From an uncultured Prevotella sp. (GTDB lineage: Bacteria; Bacteroidota; Bacteroidia; Bacteroidales; Bacteroidaceae): 55,232 bases of DNA. The translations under genes and the position numbers were made by a program. Shown here piece after piece: positions 7,843 through 16,725 of the stretch. Every line of letters begins with the position of its first letter. Position 1 is the stretch's first letter. The notes under the pieces are model-generated. The model searched no databases. It was not told the origin of the DNA and saw only the letters and a program-made list of their open reading frames with translations. The DNA is taken from positions 1 to 55,232 of the forward strand of contig CAMNPM010000012.1 in NCBI GenBank assembly GCA_946548065.1. Reading direction: 5' to 3'.

Positions 7843-8718
7843 ATGTCGCAAATACGTAAAATCCGTTACCGCCTGTTCGCATGGCGTCATTTCCCAGAAC
7901 TGAAACCCGCCCAGGAACCCATCGATGTGGTCATACCACTGGTGGCTAAAGACTTGCGCATCTTCCCGCTGTGTCTGGAGGGTATTCGTCATTGTGTACC
8001 CCATCCTATCAAGGATATCTATATCGTGGCCCCGCCACAGGATGAGGTCAAACAGTTCTGCCAGGACAATGGACTTGTGTTTGTTGACGAGTCCACCGTG
8101 TTTGGTTTCAACCCCAAGGAAATCAACCTGAAGGTCAACTGGAGCGACGGCACAGTCAAAGACCGCAGCGGATGGTTCTTCCAGCAGTTGCTCAAACTCA
8201 GCGGCAACGTGGGTACCTGCAGATATTACCTGTGTATTGATGCCGACCATGTGCTCATCCGTCCACATGTGTTCCTGACAGAGGATAGGAAGACCGTCTT
8301 TTACCTGACCTACGAATACCATCAGCCTATCATCGACCATCTGCACCGCTTTCTGCCAGACTTGGAACTGGACAACCTGTCGTATGTCGACCACAAGATG
8401 CTCTTCGACAAGGAGCAACTGAAGCAGTTGCACGAGGTCATCACCCGACAGACGGGCAAGCCTTGGCTGCAGGCTGCCATTGAGAGCTACGACCGTAGTC
8501 TGGCTACGCCTTCGGCCTTTTCAGAATTTGAGATCTACGGCAATTTCGTCAAAGACAAGGTGCGCCGTCCCTGGCTGCAGAAGCGGTTGCCCTATAAGAA
8601 GTTGGCTGACTATGAGACGCTCTGCAAGAGATGGAGCGGTTCACGCTGGTCGCTGACCTTCCCTGACTATATGCGGCAGAACCAGCAGATGCTGAAGGAA
8701 GAGGGGGACAGCCTATGA
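7843..8718 (+). CDS. Putative GT-A-fold glycosyltransferase, DUF6492-like
   Basis: 291 residues, no signal peptide or membrane helix. Features fit a nucleotide-sugar transferase: early strand PIDVVIPLVAKDL, GWFFQQLLKL, and a DxD at D133-D135 (YLCIDADHVL), which in GT-A enzymes binds the metal and nucleotide sugar. It resembles the DUF6492 group of uncharacterised transferases. It starts 12 nt after the heptose fusion gene and overlaps the next, fucosyltransferase-like gene by ATGA, so it probably acts on the same surface glycan. Donor and acceptor are unknown. Confidence 0.6.
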   Translation: MSQIRKIRYRLFAWRHFPELKPAQEPIDVVIPLVAKDLRIFPLCLEGIRHCVPHPIKDIYIVAPPQDEVKQFCQDNGLVFVDESTVFGFNPKEINLKVNWSDGTVKDRSGWFFQQLLKLSGNVGTCRYYLCIDADHVLIRPHVFLTEDRKTVFYLTYEYHQPIIDHLHRFLPDLELDNLSYVDHKMLFDKEQLKQLHEVITRQTGKPWLQAAIESYDRSLATPSAFSEFEIYGNFVKDKVRRPWLQKRLPYKKLADYETLCKRWSGSRWSLTFPDYMRQNQQMLKEEGDSL

Positions 8719-9545
8719 TGTTTGCCCGCGACAAGAGCCAGATGTGCAACAACCTGTTGCAGTATGCCCACGTCTATGCCTGGGGTCGTGAGCATGGCCG
8801 CAAGGTGATATCGATGCGCTTCAGCTACAAGTATCAGTACTTCAAGATATGCCACACTTCGCTGACGGGTTTCGGTTGGTATCTGCTGGCCAAATACCTG
8901 GCGGCACTACGCCTGCTGCCCACTGCCAGTTTCAAGCATGAAGACTGCGACCGTGAGGCCTTGGAACGCAAGATGCTGCGCCATCGGCATATTGTGGTAA
9001 GCGGCTGGCATGCCCGATGGTACGACTTGTTCCTGAAATATCGCGACGAAATCACCGACCTCTTCACCCTCGACAGCCAATATACTGCCCCTGTAAAGTC
9101 CAAGATGCAGGCTGCTGAGCAGCAGTCACAAGGCAGTATTGTCCGTTTGGGCGTCCACATCCGCAGAGGCGACTATCGTATCTTCCATGATGGCAAGTAT
9201 CTCTATGACGACAAGGTGTACCAGCGACACATCCGGTGCTTTATGGCGCTGCACCCAGGAAAGGAAATCCACGTCTACATCGCCACCAACGACCCTGAGG
9301 TCAAAGAGTCATCATATCAAGAGCAATGTCCTGGTGTACATATCCATTGTCTTGAAGGCAGTTCGCCCGAAGACTTGTTTATGCTCTCAGAGTGCGACTA
9401 TCTCATCGGACCGCCCAGCACCTACTCGCTGGTAGCGGCCATGTACAGGGACATCCCGCTCTATCGCATGGACGTGACGGACGAAAGCATGATGAACCAA
9501 GAGACATTCAAACGGTTCGACTATTGGTTCCGGCGGATTATATAG
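8715..9545 (+). CDS. Alpha-1,2-fucosyltransferase-like GT11 protein
   Basis: 276 residues. The key GT11/fucosyltransferase motif HIRRGDYR is present (H148 onward), with the later IYIATNDPEV-like strand (VYIATNDPEV) and DYLIGPPSTYSLVAAMY, which corresponds to the conserved C-terminal 'SSFSWWAA' region. Family role: GDP-fucose-dependent fucosylation of a terminal sugar. Its start overlaps the DUF6492-like stop. As the last gene of the heptose operon, it suggests that the product is a decorated LPS/oligosaccharide. The serine-rich C-terminal motif is degenerate (PPSTYS), so donor specificity is uncertain. Confidence 0.7.
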   Translation: MMFARDKSQMCNNLLQYAHVYAWGREHGRKVISMRFSYKYQYFKICHTSLTGFGWYLLAKYLAALRLLPTASFKHEDCDREALERKMLRHRHIVVSGWHARWYDLFLKYRDEITDLFTLDSQYTAPVKSKMQAAEQQSQGSIVRLGVHIRRGDYRIFHDGKYLYDDKVYQRHIRCFMALHPGKEIHVYIATNDPEVKESSYQEQCPGVHIHCLEGSSPEDLFMLSECDYLIGPPSTYSLVAAMYRDIPLYRMDVTDESMMNQETFKRFDYWFRRII

Positions 9546-9673
9546 TTCCTTGAGTTGTTTGTTTTCAGACCTCGTATGATGTCGTAGTCTGTCATTGGCT
9601 GTAGCATAATGATGGTGCAAAGTACAAAGGAGTACAAAAAAGCGGATGAAAAACAAAATAAACGGAGATATAT

Positions 9674-9704
9674 TTTGTTCTTTCCTTGTTTATTCGTACC
9701 TTTG
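9674..9704 (+). promoter_or_regulatory. Promoter of the thiamin salvage operon
   Basis: TTTG (9674-9677), 19 nt, TACCTTTG (9697-9704). The transcript would start just upstream of the TPP riboswitch. Confidence 0.8.
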
Positions 9705-9727
9705 CAGCCGATTTGAGCAAAGTGCTC

Positions 9728-9808
9728 GTCAAGGGGTGCTCGCTGTTGCGGGCTGAGATGATACCCTTCTGAACCTGATACGGGTAATGCCGGCGTAGGG
9801 ATGACGGA
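9728..9808 (+). promoter_or_regulatory. TPP (THI-box) riboswitch
   Basis: The conserved blocks appear in order: GGGGTGC, GGGCTGAGATGATACCC (pyrimidine-sensor helix), CTGAACCTGATACGGGTAAT and GCCGGCGTAGGGA. These are the hallmarks of the thiamin pyrophosphate aptamer. It lies 50 nt before the TonB-dependent receptor. No strong terminator follows within the leader, so control may be at translation initiation. The remainder of the 9546-9858 gap holds only the promoter and short AT-rich sequence. Confidence 0.95.
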
Positions 9809-9858
9809 GTATGACAACAATCCCCTTATTTATTCATTATTAATAATTAAGGAAAAAG

Positions 9859-12126
9859 ATGCAAAAACTATTGACTTTGGCTCTGTTCTGCACGGCTGTG
9901 ACAGCACAGGCAGAGAATGAGGACTCGCTGAAACTGGTGGAGCTCCAAGAGGTGCAGGTGACAGCCGTGCGCGCCTCGAAGAAGACACCAATGGCTTTCA
10001 CCAACATGAACAAGGAAGAACTAAAGGGCGTGAACTACGGACAGGATGTGCCTTACCTGCTCTCGCTGACACCGTCGGTCACTACCACCAGCGATGCTGG
10101 CAACGGTATTGGTTATACCAGCATCCGTGTGCGTGGTACTGACCCTACCCGCATCAACATCACCGTCAACGGCATACCGATGAACGATGCTGAGAGCTCT
10201 GGACTGTATTGGGTCAACATGGGCGACTTCGCCTCGTCGGTGCAGTCGATGCAGATACAACGCGGTGCCGGTACATCGACAAATGGTGCTGGTGCCTTCG
10301 GGGCTACGGTGAACATGCTGACGGAGAACATAGGGACAACCCCCTTTGTTGGTCTCGACTTCTCTGGCGGTTCATATTATTCTCACAAGGAGACAATACG
10401 CTTTGGCACTGGACTCATCAAAGGACACTGGGGACTTCAAGGCCGGCTCTCGAATATTGGTTCAAAGGGATATCTGGACCGCGCCTCTACCAAACTGAAC
10501 TCTTACTTCTTGCAGGCGGGCTGGTTTGGCGACAACACCGTAGTGAAATTCATTACCTTCAATGGTACTGAGGAAACTTATCACGCTTGGAACTATACTT
10601 CTAAATACGAACAGTCGCTCTACGGACGTACCTATAATTCGTGCGGTGAATATTGGGACGAACAAGGCAAACGGCACTACTATGACGATCAGACTGACAA
10701 CTATCACCAGCAGAACTACCAGCTCATCTGGACACAGAGCATTGGCAATACGCTGAAGATGAACGCTGCTTTGCACTATACCAGAGGCAATGGCTATTAT
10801 AATGAGTATAAGGCCAAGCGCACACTATTTGAATATGACCTGGACAACAACATGACCTGGGCAAAGAGCGACTTGGTACGCAAAAAGTCGATGACCAATG
10901 ACTTCTATGGGGCTGTGGCCTCACTGACCTTCGACAACAAGCAGGACCTGCAGGCCGTTCTCGGAGGAGGCTGGAACAAATATGACGGCGACCACTATGG
11001 ACTCATTCCCTGGGTAAAGCAGCCAGTCGATGAGCTGATGCCTGACCACCGCTATTATGATAACAACACCAAAAAGACCGACTTCAATATCTTTGGAAAG
11101 GTGACCTACGACCTGCTGGCAGGGCTGAACGCTTTTGTTGACCTGCAGTATCGCCATGTCGGCATCAAGATGAACGGCCCCACGGATGAAATAGACTGGG
11201 ATCGGAACAAGCGTATTGTATACAGCATCAAGGAATCATACGACTTCTTCAACCCCAAGTTCGGACTGAACTACGACATCACCGCACATCACAAGGTCTA
11301 CGCCTCATATGCTATCGCACATAAGGAACCAGCCCGTAATAATTTCGAAAACAACAACAATGCAGGATTGGAAATGCCCAAAGCTGAGCGGCTGAACGAC
11401 CTGGAGGCAGGCTATAAGTACCAGTCGGAACGTTTCTCTGCTGGTGCCAACCTCTACTGGATGGACTATAAAGACCAGTTTGTGCTGACGGGCGAGATTG
11501 ACAAGATTGGTGAAGCAATCACCCGCAATATGCCCGACAGCTACCGACTCGGCTTGGAGCTGGAGGCTGCATGGAAACCCACCGACTGGCTCCGCTGGGA
11601 TATCAATGCCACATGGTCGAAGAACCGGGTGAAAGACATCACAGTCAACCTGTCGGACGGCACAGTGGCCAATCTGGGCAGTCAACCGCTGGCTTTTTCG
11701 CCTGACTTCCTGCTGAACAACATCCTGACCTTCAACTACTGTGGTTTCAAGGCATCGGTACAGAGCCAGTACATCAGTGAGCAGTATCTTACCAACACCG
11801 GCATGAAGAGCTACATGACACTCGACGACAACGACAAACCTGTGGATGTCAGCATGATGCTCGACGGCCACTTCACCACCAATCTCGACCTGTCCTACAA
11901 CTTCCGGTTGCCTAAACTGGGATTGAAGGATGCTACCGTCGGAGTGACACTTTACAACCTTTTCTCAGCCAAGTACGACAACAATGGATGGGCAGCACCC
12001 CAGTTTGTACGCCAGCAGGACGGGAAGGTCATTGCTACGGGGTGGGACACCAACGACCAGTATGAGGCGGGCTTCGCTCCCTCGGCTCCGTTCAACCTGA
12101 TGGCGCACTTGTCGGTGAATTTCTAA
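9859..12126 (+). CDS. TonB-dependent outer-membrane receptor, predicted thiamin uptake
   Basis: 755 residues: signal peptide (MQKLLTLALFCTAVTAQA), TonB-box-like LQEVQVTAVRA, plug domain (SIRVRGTDPTRINITVNGIPMNDAES, IQRGAGTSTNGAGAFGATVNM), then a ~22-strand beta-barrel ending in LMAHLSVNF with C-terminal phenylalanine. It lacks the carboxypeptidase-like N-terminal domain of SusC-type receptors, so it is a classic siderophore/vitamin-type receptor. Direct placement behind a TPP riboswitch and before PnuT and thiamin pyrophosphokinase points to thiamin (or precursor) as substrate. The stop TAA is the first triplet of a heptad repeat unit. Confidence 0.92.
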   Translation: MQKLLTLALFCTAVTAQAENEDSLKLVELQEVQVTAVRASKKTPMAFTNMNKEELKGVNYGQDVPYLLSLTPSVTTTSDAGNGIGYTSIRVRGTDPTRINITVNGIPMNDAESSGLYWVNMGDFASSVQSMQIQRGAGTSTNGAGAFGATVNMLTENIGTTPFVGLDFSGGSYYSHKETIRFGTGLIKGHWGLQGRLSNIGSKGYLDRASTKLNSYFLQAGWFGDNTVVKFITFNGTEETYHAWNYTSKYEQSLYGRTYNSCGEYWDEQGKRHYYDDQTDNYHQQNYQLIWTQSIGNTLKMNAALHYTRGNGYYNEYKAKRTLFEYDLDNNMTWAKSDLVRKKSMTNDFYGAVASLTFDNKQDLQAVLGGGWNKYDGDHYGLIPWVKQPVDELMPDHRYYDNNTKKTDFNIFGKVTYDLLAGLNAFVDLQYRHVGIKMNGPTDEIDWDRNKRIVYSIKESYDFFNPKFGLNYDITAHHKVYASYAIAHKEPARNNFENNNNAGLEMPKAERLNDLEAGYKYQSERFSAGANLYWMDYKDQFVLTGEIDKIGEAITRNMPDSYRLGLELEAAWKPTDWLRWDINATWSKNRVKDITVNLSDGTVANLGSQPLAFSPDFLLNNILTFNYCGFKASVQSQYISEQYLTNTGMKSYMTLDDNDKPVDVSMMLDGHFTTNLDLSYNFRLPKLGLKDATVGVTLYNLFSAKYDNNGWAAPQFVRQQDGKVIATGWDTNDQYEAGFAPSAPFNLMAHLSVNF

Positions 12127-12145
12127 GAGGTGAGAAGTAAAAGAC
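12124..12145 (+). repeat. Heptad array between the receptor and pnuT
   Basis: Units TAAGAGG, TGAGAAG, TAAAAGA then CATGAT. The first unit supplies the receptor stop codon; the ATG following the third unit is the pnuT start. Confidence 0.7.
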
Positions 12146-12739
12146 ATGATGGAGTTCCTTTCTTTGCATTGGCTTGACATACTGACCACGATACTCGGGC
12201 TGGCATACATTTGGCTCGAGTATCGGGCCAGCATCTGGCTCTGGTTCTTTGGCATTGTGATGCCGGTGCTGGACATCTTTCTCTACTGGACCCACGGACT
12301 GTATGGTGATGCAGGAATGGCGTGCTACTACACCATAGCCGCCATCTATGGCTTTGCCGTGTGGAAACTGAAGAAGCATGACGGAGAAAGCGAGCAGTTG
12401 CCTATTACTCACATGCCCCTACGGCTGTATCTGCCTGCCACCCTCTTTTTCTGCATAGCCTGGGCTGCCACCTATTATATATTAGTCACCTGGACCAACT
12501 CCACTGTCCCCGTGCTCGACTCGTTCACCAATGCCCTTTCGTTTGTCGGCTTGTGGGCATTGGCTCATAAGTATATCGAACAGTGGTGGTTCTGGATCTT
12601 GGTCGACATCGTGTGCTGTGTGCTCTATGTGCAGAAGGGCTTACCCTTCAAGGCTGGACTCTACGGACTATACGTGGCAATAGCCTTTGCCGGATATTTC
12701 AAATGGAAACAAATGATGGAGGTAAAGACTGAAACATGA
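12146..12739 (+). CDS. pnuT: PnuT thiamin transporter (PnuC family)
   Basis: 197 residues with about seven membrane helices. PnuC-family features: GLAYIWLEYRASIWLWFFGI at the N-terminus, and WxxWIxxDIVCC-like WWFWILVDIVCCVLYVQKGL near the end. PnuC relatives move unphosphorylated vitamins by facilitated diffusion, with trapping by phosphorylation. Here the kinase is the next gene, which overlaps by 4 nt (ATGA at 12736), an elegant transport-and-trap pair. The TPP riboswitch context makes thiamin the likely substrate over nicotinamide riboside. Confidence 0.92.
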   Translation: MMEFLSLHWLDILTTILGLAYIWLEYRASIWLWFFGIVMPVLDIFLYWTHGLYGDAGMACYYTIAAIYGFAVWKLKKHDGESEQLPITHMPLRLYLPATLFFCIAWAATYYILVTWTNSTVPVLDSFTNALSFVGLWALAHKYIEQWWFWILVDIVCCVLYVQKGLPFKAGLYGLYVAIAFAGYFKWKQMMEVKTET

Positions 12740-13350
12740 AGAGAGAAGAGTTTGAGGCAGTCATCATGGCGAATGGTATTTTCCCCAGCCATGCAGTACC
12801 ACTGGATATTCTTCAACGAGCACCGCATGTGGTTGCCTGTGATGGGGCCGTCAATCGCTATCCGCAGGCCGAGGCTGTAGTAGGCGATGGTGACAGCATA
12901 GCAGAGGAATACCGCCCGAAACTGGTAGTGATAGATGAGCAGGACGATAATGACCTGACCAAGGCCACTCGCTATTGCCTCAGCCGGGGCTGGCGCCGCA
13001 TAGCCTACCTTGGAGCTACAGGGCAGCGCGAAGATCACACTTTGGGCAACATCGCGTTGCTGATGCGATATTATCGTGACATGGGTGTCAATGGAGTGAT
13101 GTACACCGACCACGGACAGTTTACCCCAGTTAGCGGTAAACGCACGTTCCAGTCGTTTGCCGGCCAGCAGGTCAGCATCTTTAACTTCGGTAGTACGCGT
13201 ATCGAGTCTGAAGGCCTGAAATGGGACTCCTATGCCTACCGCGAACTATGGCAAGGAACGCTCAACGAGGCACTTGCCGACCACTTCACCCTCTATGCCG
13301 ATGGTAACTATATGGTCTATCAGACCTACGACGGGAAAAGTAAGAGGTGA
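12736..13350 (+). CDS. thiN: Thiamin pyrophosphokinase
   Basis: 204 residues. Conserved TPK motifs: VACDGAVNRYP, VVGDGDSI, DQDDNDLTKA-type loop (DEQDDNDLTKATRYC) and LGATGQREDHTLGN, followed by the small beta-sandwich binding domain. Reaction: thiamin + ATP to thiamin pyrophosphate + AMP, in the cytoplasm, also trapping the vitamin imported by PnuT. TPP then shuts off the operon through the riboswitch. The last codons AGT-AAG-AGG-TGA lie in a heptad repeat whose second unit gives the stop. Confidence 0.95.
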   Translation: MKREEFEAVIMANGIFPSHAVPLDILQRAPHVVACDGAVNRYPQAEAVVGDGDSIAEEYRPKLVVIDEQDDNDLTKATRYCLSRGWRRIAYLGATGQREDHTLGNIALLMRYYRDMGVNGVMYTDHGQFTPVSGKRTFQSFAGQQVSIFNFGSTRIESEGLKWDSYAYRELWQGTLNEALADHFTLYADGNYMVYQTYDGKSKR

Positions 13351-13390
13351 TAGGAAGGAGAAATGGGTGAAAAGCCTGAGCGACAACAAA

Positions 13391-13436
13391 TTCTTCATTC
13401 TTCATTCTTCATTTTTCATTTTTATTAGTACCTTTG
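13391..13436 (+). promoter_or_regulatory. argS promoter region with ATTCTTC tandem repeats
   Basis: -7 element TACCTTTG at 13429-13436, 21 nt before the argS ATG. Immediately upstream (13391-13427) is a pyrimidine-rich run of 7-bp repeats (ATTCTTC-like, i.e. GAAGAAT on the other strand), occupying the place of the -33 element. Confidence 0.6.
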
Positions 13437-13457
13437 CACCCGCATAACGTTAAGAGT

Positions 13458-15242
13458 ATGAAGATTGAACAACAGATAATGGCAGCGGCTCAGGCTGCTG
13501 TGAAGGCACTTTATGGACAGGACGTGCCAGAGAAGATGGTGCAGCTGCAGAAGACGCGCAGCGAGTTTGAGGGTAATCTGACCCTCGTGGTATTTCCCTT
13601 TGTCAAGATGGCCCGTAAGAGTCCCGAGCAGACCGGTCAGGAGCTGGGCGACTATTTGGTGCAGAACTGCCCCGCCATCAGCAAATACAATGTGGTAAAG
13701 GGATTCCTCAACCTGAGCATCGGCGATGAGGCCTGGCTTCAGTTGCTGGCCGACATCGATGCCGACCCGCACTACGGCGAGCAGCCTGTGCATGAGGGTT
13801 CTCCCCTTGTGATGATTGAGTATAGCAGCCCCAACACCAATAAACCGTTGCATCTGGGACATGTGCGCAACAACCTATTAGGCTGGTCGCTGGCTCAGAT
13901 TATGCAGGCCAATGGCAACCGCGTGGTGAAGACCAACATCGTCAACGACCGAGGCATCCACATCTGCAAGTCGATGCTGGCATGGCTGAAGTGGGGCAAT
14001 GGCGAGACACCAGAGTCCAGCGGCAAGAAAGGCGACCATCTCATAGGCGACTACTATGTAGCCTTCGACAAGCATTATCGTGAGGAAATCAAAAATCTCG
14101 TAGCCCAGGGTATGGATGAGGAACAAGCCAAGCAGGAAGCTCCTCTCATCAAGGAGGCTCACCAGATGTTGGTAAAGTGGGAGCAGGGCGATCCTGAGGT
14201 TCGTGCTTTGTGGGAGAAGATGAATTCCTGGGTATATGCCGGTTTCGATGAGACCTATCAGAAGTTGGGTGTCTCGTTCGACAAGATATATTATGAGAGC
14301 CAGACCTATCTGAAGGGTAAGGCCAAGGTAGAAGAGGGCCTGTCGAAAGGTCTCTTCGAGCGTCACGACGACGGAAGTGTCTGGGCCGATCTCACCAATG
14401 AAGGACTAGACCAGAAGCTGCTTCTCCGCAGCGATGGTACCTCCGTCTATATGACTCAGGATATCGGCACCGCCGAGATGCGTTTCCAAGACTATCCCAT
14501 AGACAAGATGATCTATGTCGTTGGGAATGAGCAGAACTACCATTTCCAGGTTCTCTCCATACTGCTCGACCGTTTAGGATTTAAATGGGGCAAGGAGTTG
14601 GTACACTTTAGCTATGGCATGGTGGAACTGCCTAACGGCAAGATGAAGAGCCGCGAGGGTACCGTTGTCGATGCTGACGACCTGATGGCCCTGATGGTAG
14701 AGGATGCCTACAAGACCTCAATGGAACTGGGCAAGTTTGACGACATGACTGAGGAGGAGCGCCAGGAGATAGCGCGCATCGTAGGCATGGGAGCACTGAA
14801 ATACTTCATCCTCAAGGTCGATGCCCGCAAGAACATGTTGTTCAACCCGGAGGAGTCTATCGACTTCAATGGCAATACGGGACCCTTCATCCAGTATACA
14901 CATGCCCGCATCCGCAGTATCCTGCGGAAGGCTGGCCAAATTAGTTTGAGTCGCACTACTAGTCTAACTAGTTTGGCTAGCAAGGAAATCGAGCTTATCC
15001 AGAAGATGTCAGAATATGGCGCAGCCGTCGAACAGGCTGGTAATGACTATTCGCCGAGCGGCATTGCCAACTACTGCTATGAGCTGACGAAGGTCTTCAA
15101 CCAGTTCTACCACGACTACTCCATCCTCAACGAGGAAGACGAACAGAAGCGTCAGACCCGTCTGGTTATTGCCCGCAACGTAGCCAAGATTCTGAAGAGC
15201 GGTATGGCTCTGTTGGGTATTGAGGTTCCTGAGAGGATGTAG
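13458..15242 (+). CDS. argS: Arginyl-tRNA synthetase
   Basis: 594 residues from ATG 13458 (MKIEQQIM); the in-frame ATG at 13434 is inside the -7 element and cannot be used. Class I synthetase: N-terminal Add-1 domain, HIGH motif as HLGH (~132-135, NTNKPLHLGHVRNN), KMSKS variant KMKSR (~395), and the C-terminal DALR anticodon-binding domain (FNGNTGPFIQYTHARI, then helices). Charges tRNA-Arg. RNase H starts 3 nt after its stop. Confidence 0.97.
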   Translation: MKIEQQIMAAAQAAVKALYGQDVPEKMVQLQKTRSEFEGNLTLVVFPFVKMARKSPEQTGQELGDYLVQNCPAISKYNVVKGFLNLSIGDEAWLQLLADIDADPHYGEQPVHEGSPLVMIEYSSPNTNKPLHLGHVRNNLLGWSLAQIMQANGNRVVKTNIVNDRGIHICKSMLAWLKWGNGETPESSGKKGDHLIGDYYVAFDKHYREEIKNLVAQGMDEEQAKQEAPLIKEAHQMLVKWEQGDPEVRALWEKMNSWVYAGFDETYQKLGVSFDKIYYESQTYLKGKAKVEEGLSKGLFERHDDGSVWADLTNEGLDQKLLLRSDGTSVYMTQDIGTAEMRFQDYPIDKMIYVVGNEQNYHFQVLSILLDRLGFKWGKELVHFSYGMVELPNGKMKSREGTVVDADDLMALMVEDAYKTSMELGKFDDMTEEERQEIARIVGMGALKYFILKVDARKNMLFNPEESIDFNGNTGPFIQYTHARIRSILRKAGQISLSRTTSLTSLASKEIELIQKMSEYGAAVEQAGNDYSPSGIANYCYELTKVFNQFYHDYSILNEEDEQKRQTRLVIARNVAKILKSGMALLGIEVPERM

Positions 15243-15244
15243 GA

Positions 15245-15736
15245 ATGGGAAAATTGAATATTTGTGAGGGATTGAAAGATCAAACCCCACCTGACTATCG
15301 GAACGACACGGTGCTGCCCCTGCCTCCTGAGGTAAGGGCAGACGCGTGGGCCGTAGATGCAGCCTGTAGCGGCAACCCAGGACCTATGGAGTATCAGGCG
15401 GTCGACCTGGCCACAGGGGCTCGCGTATTCCACTTCGGTCCTATGCACGGCACCAACAATATCGGTGAATTTCTGGCCATTGTCCATGCATTGGCACTGA
15501 TGCAGCAGCAGGGGCTTCACCAGAAGACCATCTATTCCGACAGCTACAACGCCATCCTGTGGGTCAACAAGCGACAATGCAAGACAAAATTAGAGCGTAC
15601 CCCACAGACGGAGCCGCTCTATCAGATTATACAGCGAGCTGAACGCTGGCTGCAAACCCATCAATGGAGCAATCCCATCATCAAGTGGGAGACCCAGAAG
15701 TGGGGCGAAGTGCCTGCCGACTTCGGTAGGAAGTAA
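15245..15736 (+). CDS. Ribonuclease H family protein (RNase HI fold)
   Basis: 163 residues. The acidic set of RNase HI is recognisable: D38 (AVDAACSGNPGPMEY), E in NNIGEFLAIVHAL, D in IYSDSYNAI and a C-terminal D (GEVPADFGRK). There is no N-terminal hybrid-binding (viroplasmin) domain; instead ~30 extra residues precede the fold. This 'VDAACSGNPG' subgroup is common in Bacteroidota. Expected role: removal of RNA from RNA-DNA hybrids. It is downstream of argS, and its 3' end overlaps that of the convergent ribD by 56 bp. Confidence 0.88.
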   Translation: MGKLNICEGLKDQTPPDYRNDTVLPLPPEVRADAWAVDAACSGNPGPMEYQAVDLATGARVFHFGPMHGTNNIGEFLAIVHALALMQQQGLHQKTIYSDSYNAILWVNKRQCKTKLERTPQTEPLYQIIQRAERWLQTHQWSNPIIKWETQKWGEVPADFGRK

Positions 15737-16631
15737 TTGTATTTCTATTATAATTCCTTTTCCACATTAGCGTAACCTCTACAGGCAACTGTGGGGCAGG
15801 AGTGCCTGTGACAACAGTAATGGGTGCTGTCTCTATACGTATCTCGTCCCACAACCCCGCCTCGATAAAGGCCTGATGGGTCTGACAGCCACCCTCAACA
15901 ATCAGCGACTGTATCTCATGCTGGTACAAATCGTCCATCAGCTGGGGCAATGTCCTCTGGCGGGTGAGAACGAGTCGCTTGGGATTAGGACCGTGCCAGT
16001 GGCGGACAGTCAGTTGGGGGTGGTCGCGCTCAAAGGTGGTATGTCCTACTAAGATGGCATCTTCCTCTGCCCGCAGCTGGTGCGACAGCATCTGGGTCTG
16101 TTCGTTGCTGATAAGCAGCGGTTGGAAGTGGTCGTCAATAAATCCGTTGGCCGTCTGCGCCCACTTCAGGATGATATAGGGCCGATGTTTGGAGTGGTAA
16201 GTAAAGAAGCGCCGGTTCAGCCATTGGCATTCCTCCTCCAACACACCCACGGCAACCTCTATACCAGCCTGTCTCAACATATCCACCCCCCTGCCGTGTA
16301 CTTTGGCAAAGGGATCGATACAACCTACTACCACCCGCCGTACACCTTTCTTGATAATCAGTTCCGCACAGGGAGGAGTCTTCCCGTAGTGAGCACAGGG
16401 TTCCAGCGACACGTAGACAGTAGCGTCGCGCAGCAAGTGCTCGTCTTGGTGGCGCACACTGGCAAAGGCATTCACCTCAGCGTGAGCCTCACCGCAGCGC
16501 ACGTGGTAGCCCTCGCCGATAATACGTCCGTCTGCTACTATCACAGCCCCCACCATGGGGTTGGGACGTGCTCCCTGGATTCCGTTGGCTGCCAACTGGA
16601 GGCAGCGACGCATATAGGTTTTATCATTCAT
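15681..16631 (-). CDS. ribD: Riboflavin biosynthesis RibD (deaminase/reductase)
   Basis: About 316 residues from MNDKTYMRRCLQLA. Deaminase domain: GARPNPMVGAVIV, zinc ligands in GEAHAEVNAF and SLEPCAHYGKTPPC. Reductase domain: PYIILKWAQTANGFID, AILVGHTTFERDHPQLTVR and LIVEGGCQTHQAFI. It carries out two consecutive steps of riboflavin synthesis. The reductase domain is on the short side of the family, and the final ~18 residues overlap the convergent RNase H gene, so the C-terminus may be poorly conserved. Two adjacent ATGs (16634 and 16631) are equally possible starts. A promoter-like TAAATTTG on the minus strand lies at 16640-16647. Confidence 0.93.
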   Translation of the reverse strand: MNDKTYMRRCLQLAANGIQGARPNPMVGAVIVADGRIIGEGYHVRCGEAHAEVNAFASVRHQDEHLLRDATVYVSLEPCAHYGKTPPCAELIIKKGVRRVVVGCIDPFAKVHGRGVDMLRQAGIEVAVGVLEEECQWLNRRFFTYHSKHRPYIILKWAQTANGFIDDHFQPLLISNEQTQMLSHQLRAEEDAILVGHTTFERDHPQLTVRHWHGPNPKRLVLTRQRTLPQLMDDLYQHEIQSLIVEGGCQTHQAFIEAGLWDEIRIETAPITVVTGTPAPQLPVEVTLMWKRNYNRNTITSYRSRQALRPTSGSPT

Positions 16632-16689
16632 CATAGCTGCAAATTTACACATTTTTTGCGAGATAACTTGCATTTACCTTTTTTTTTCG

Positions 16690-16697
16690 TACCTTTG
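16690..16697 (+). promoter_or_regulatory. Promoter -7 element of the lipoprotein hydrolase gene
   Basis: TACCTTTG, 28 nt before the ATG at 16726, preceded by a T-rich stretch. Confidence 0.6.
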
Positions 16698-16725
16698 CCC
16701 CAGAAATCTATAGAATAAGTTTATA

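Noticed and set aside
15681..15736. Frameshift at the convergent ribD/RNase H overlap
   Set aside because: Both frames are intact to their stops and the RNase H C-terminus carries its conserved Asp; a short convergent overlap explains it.
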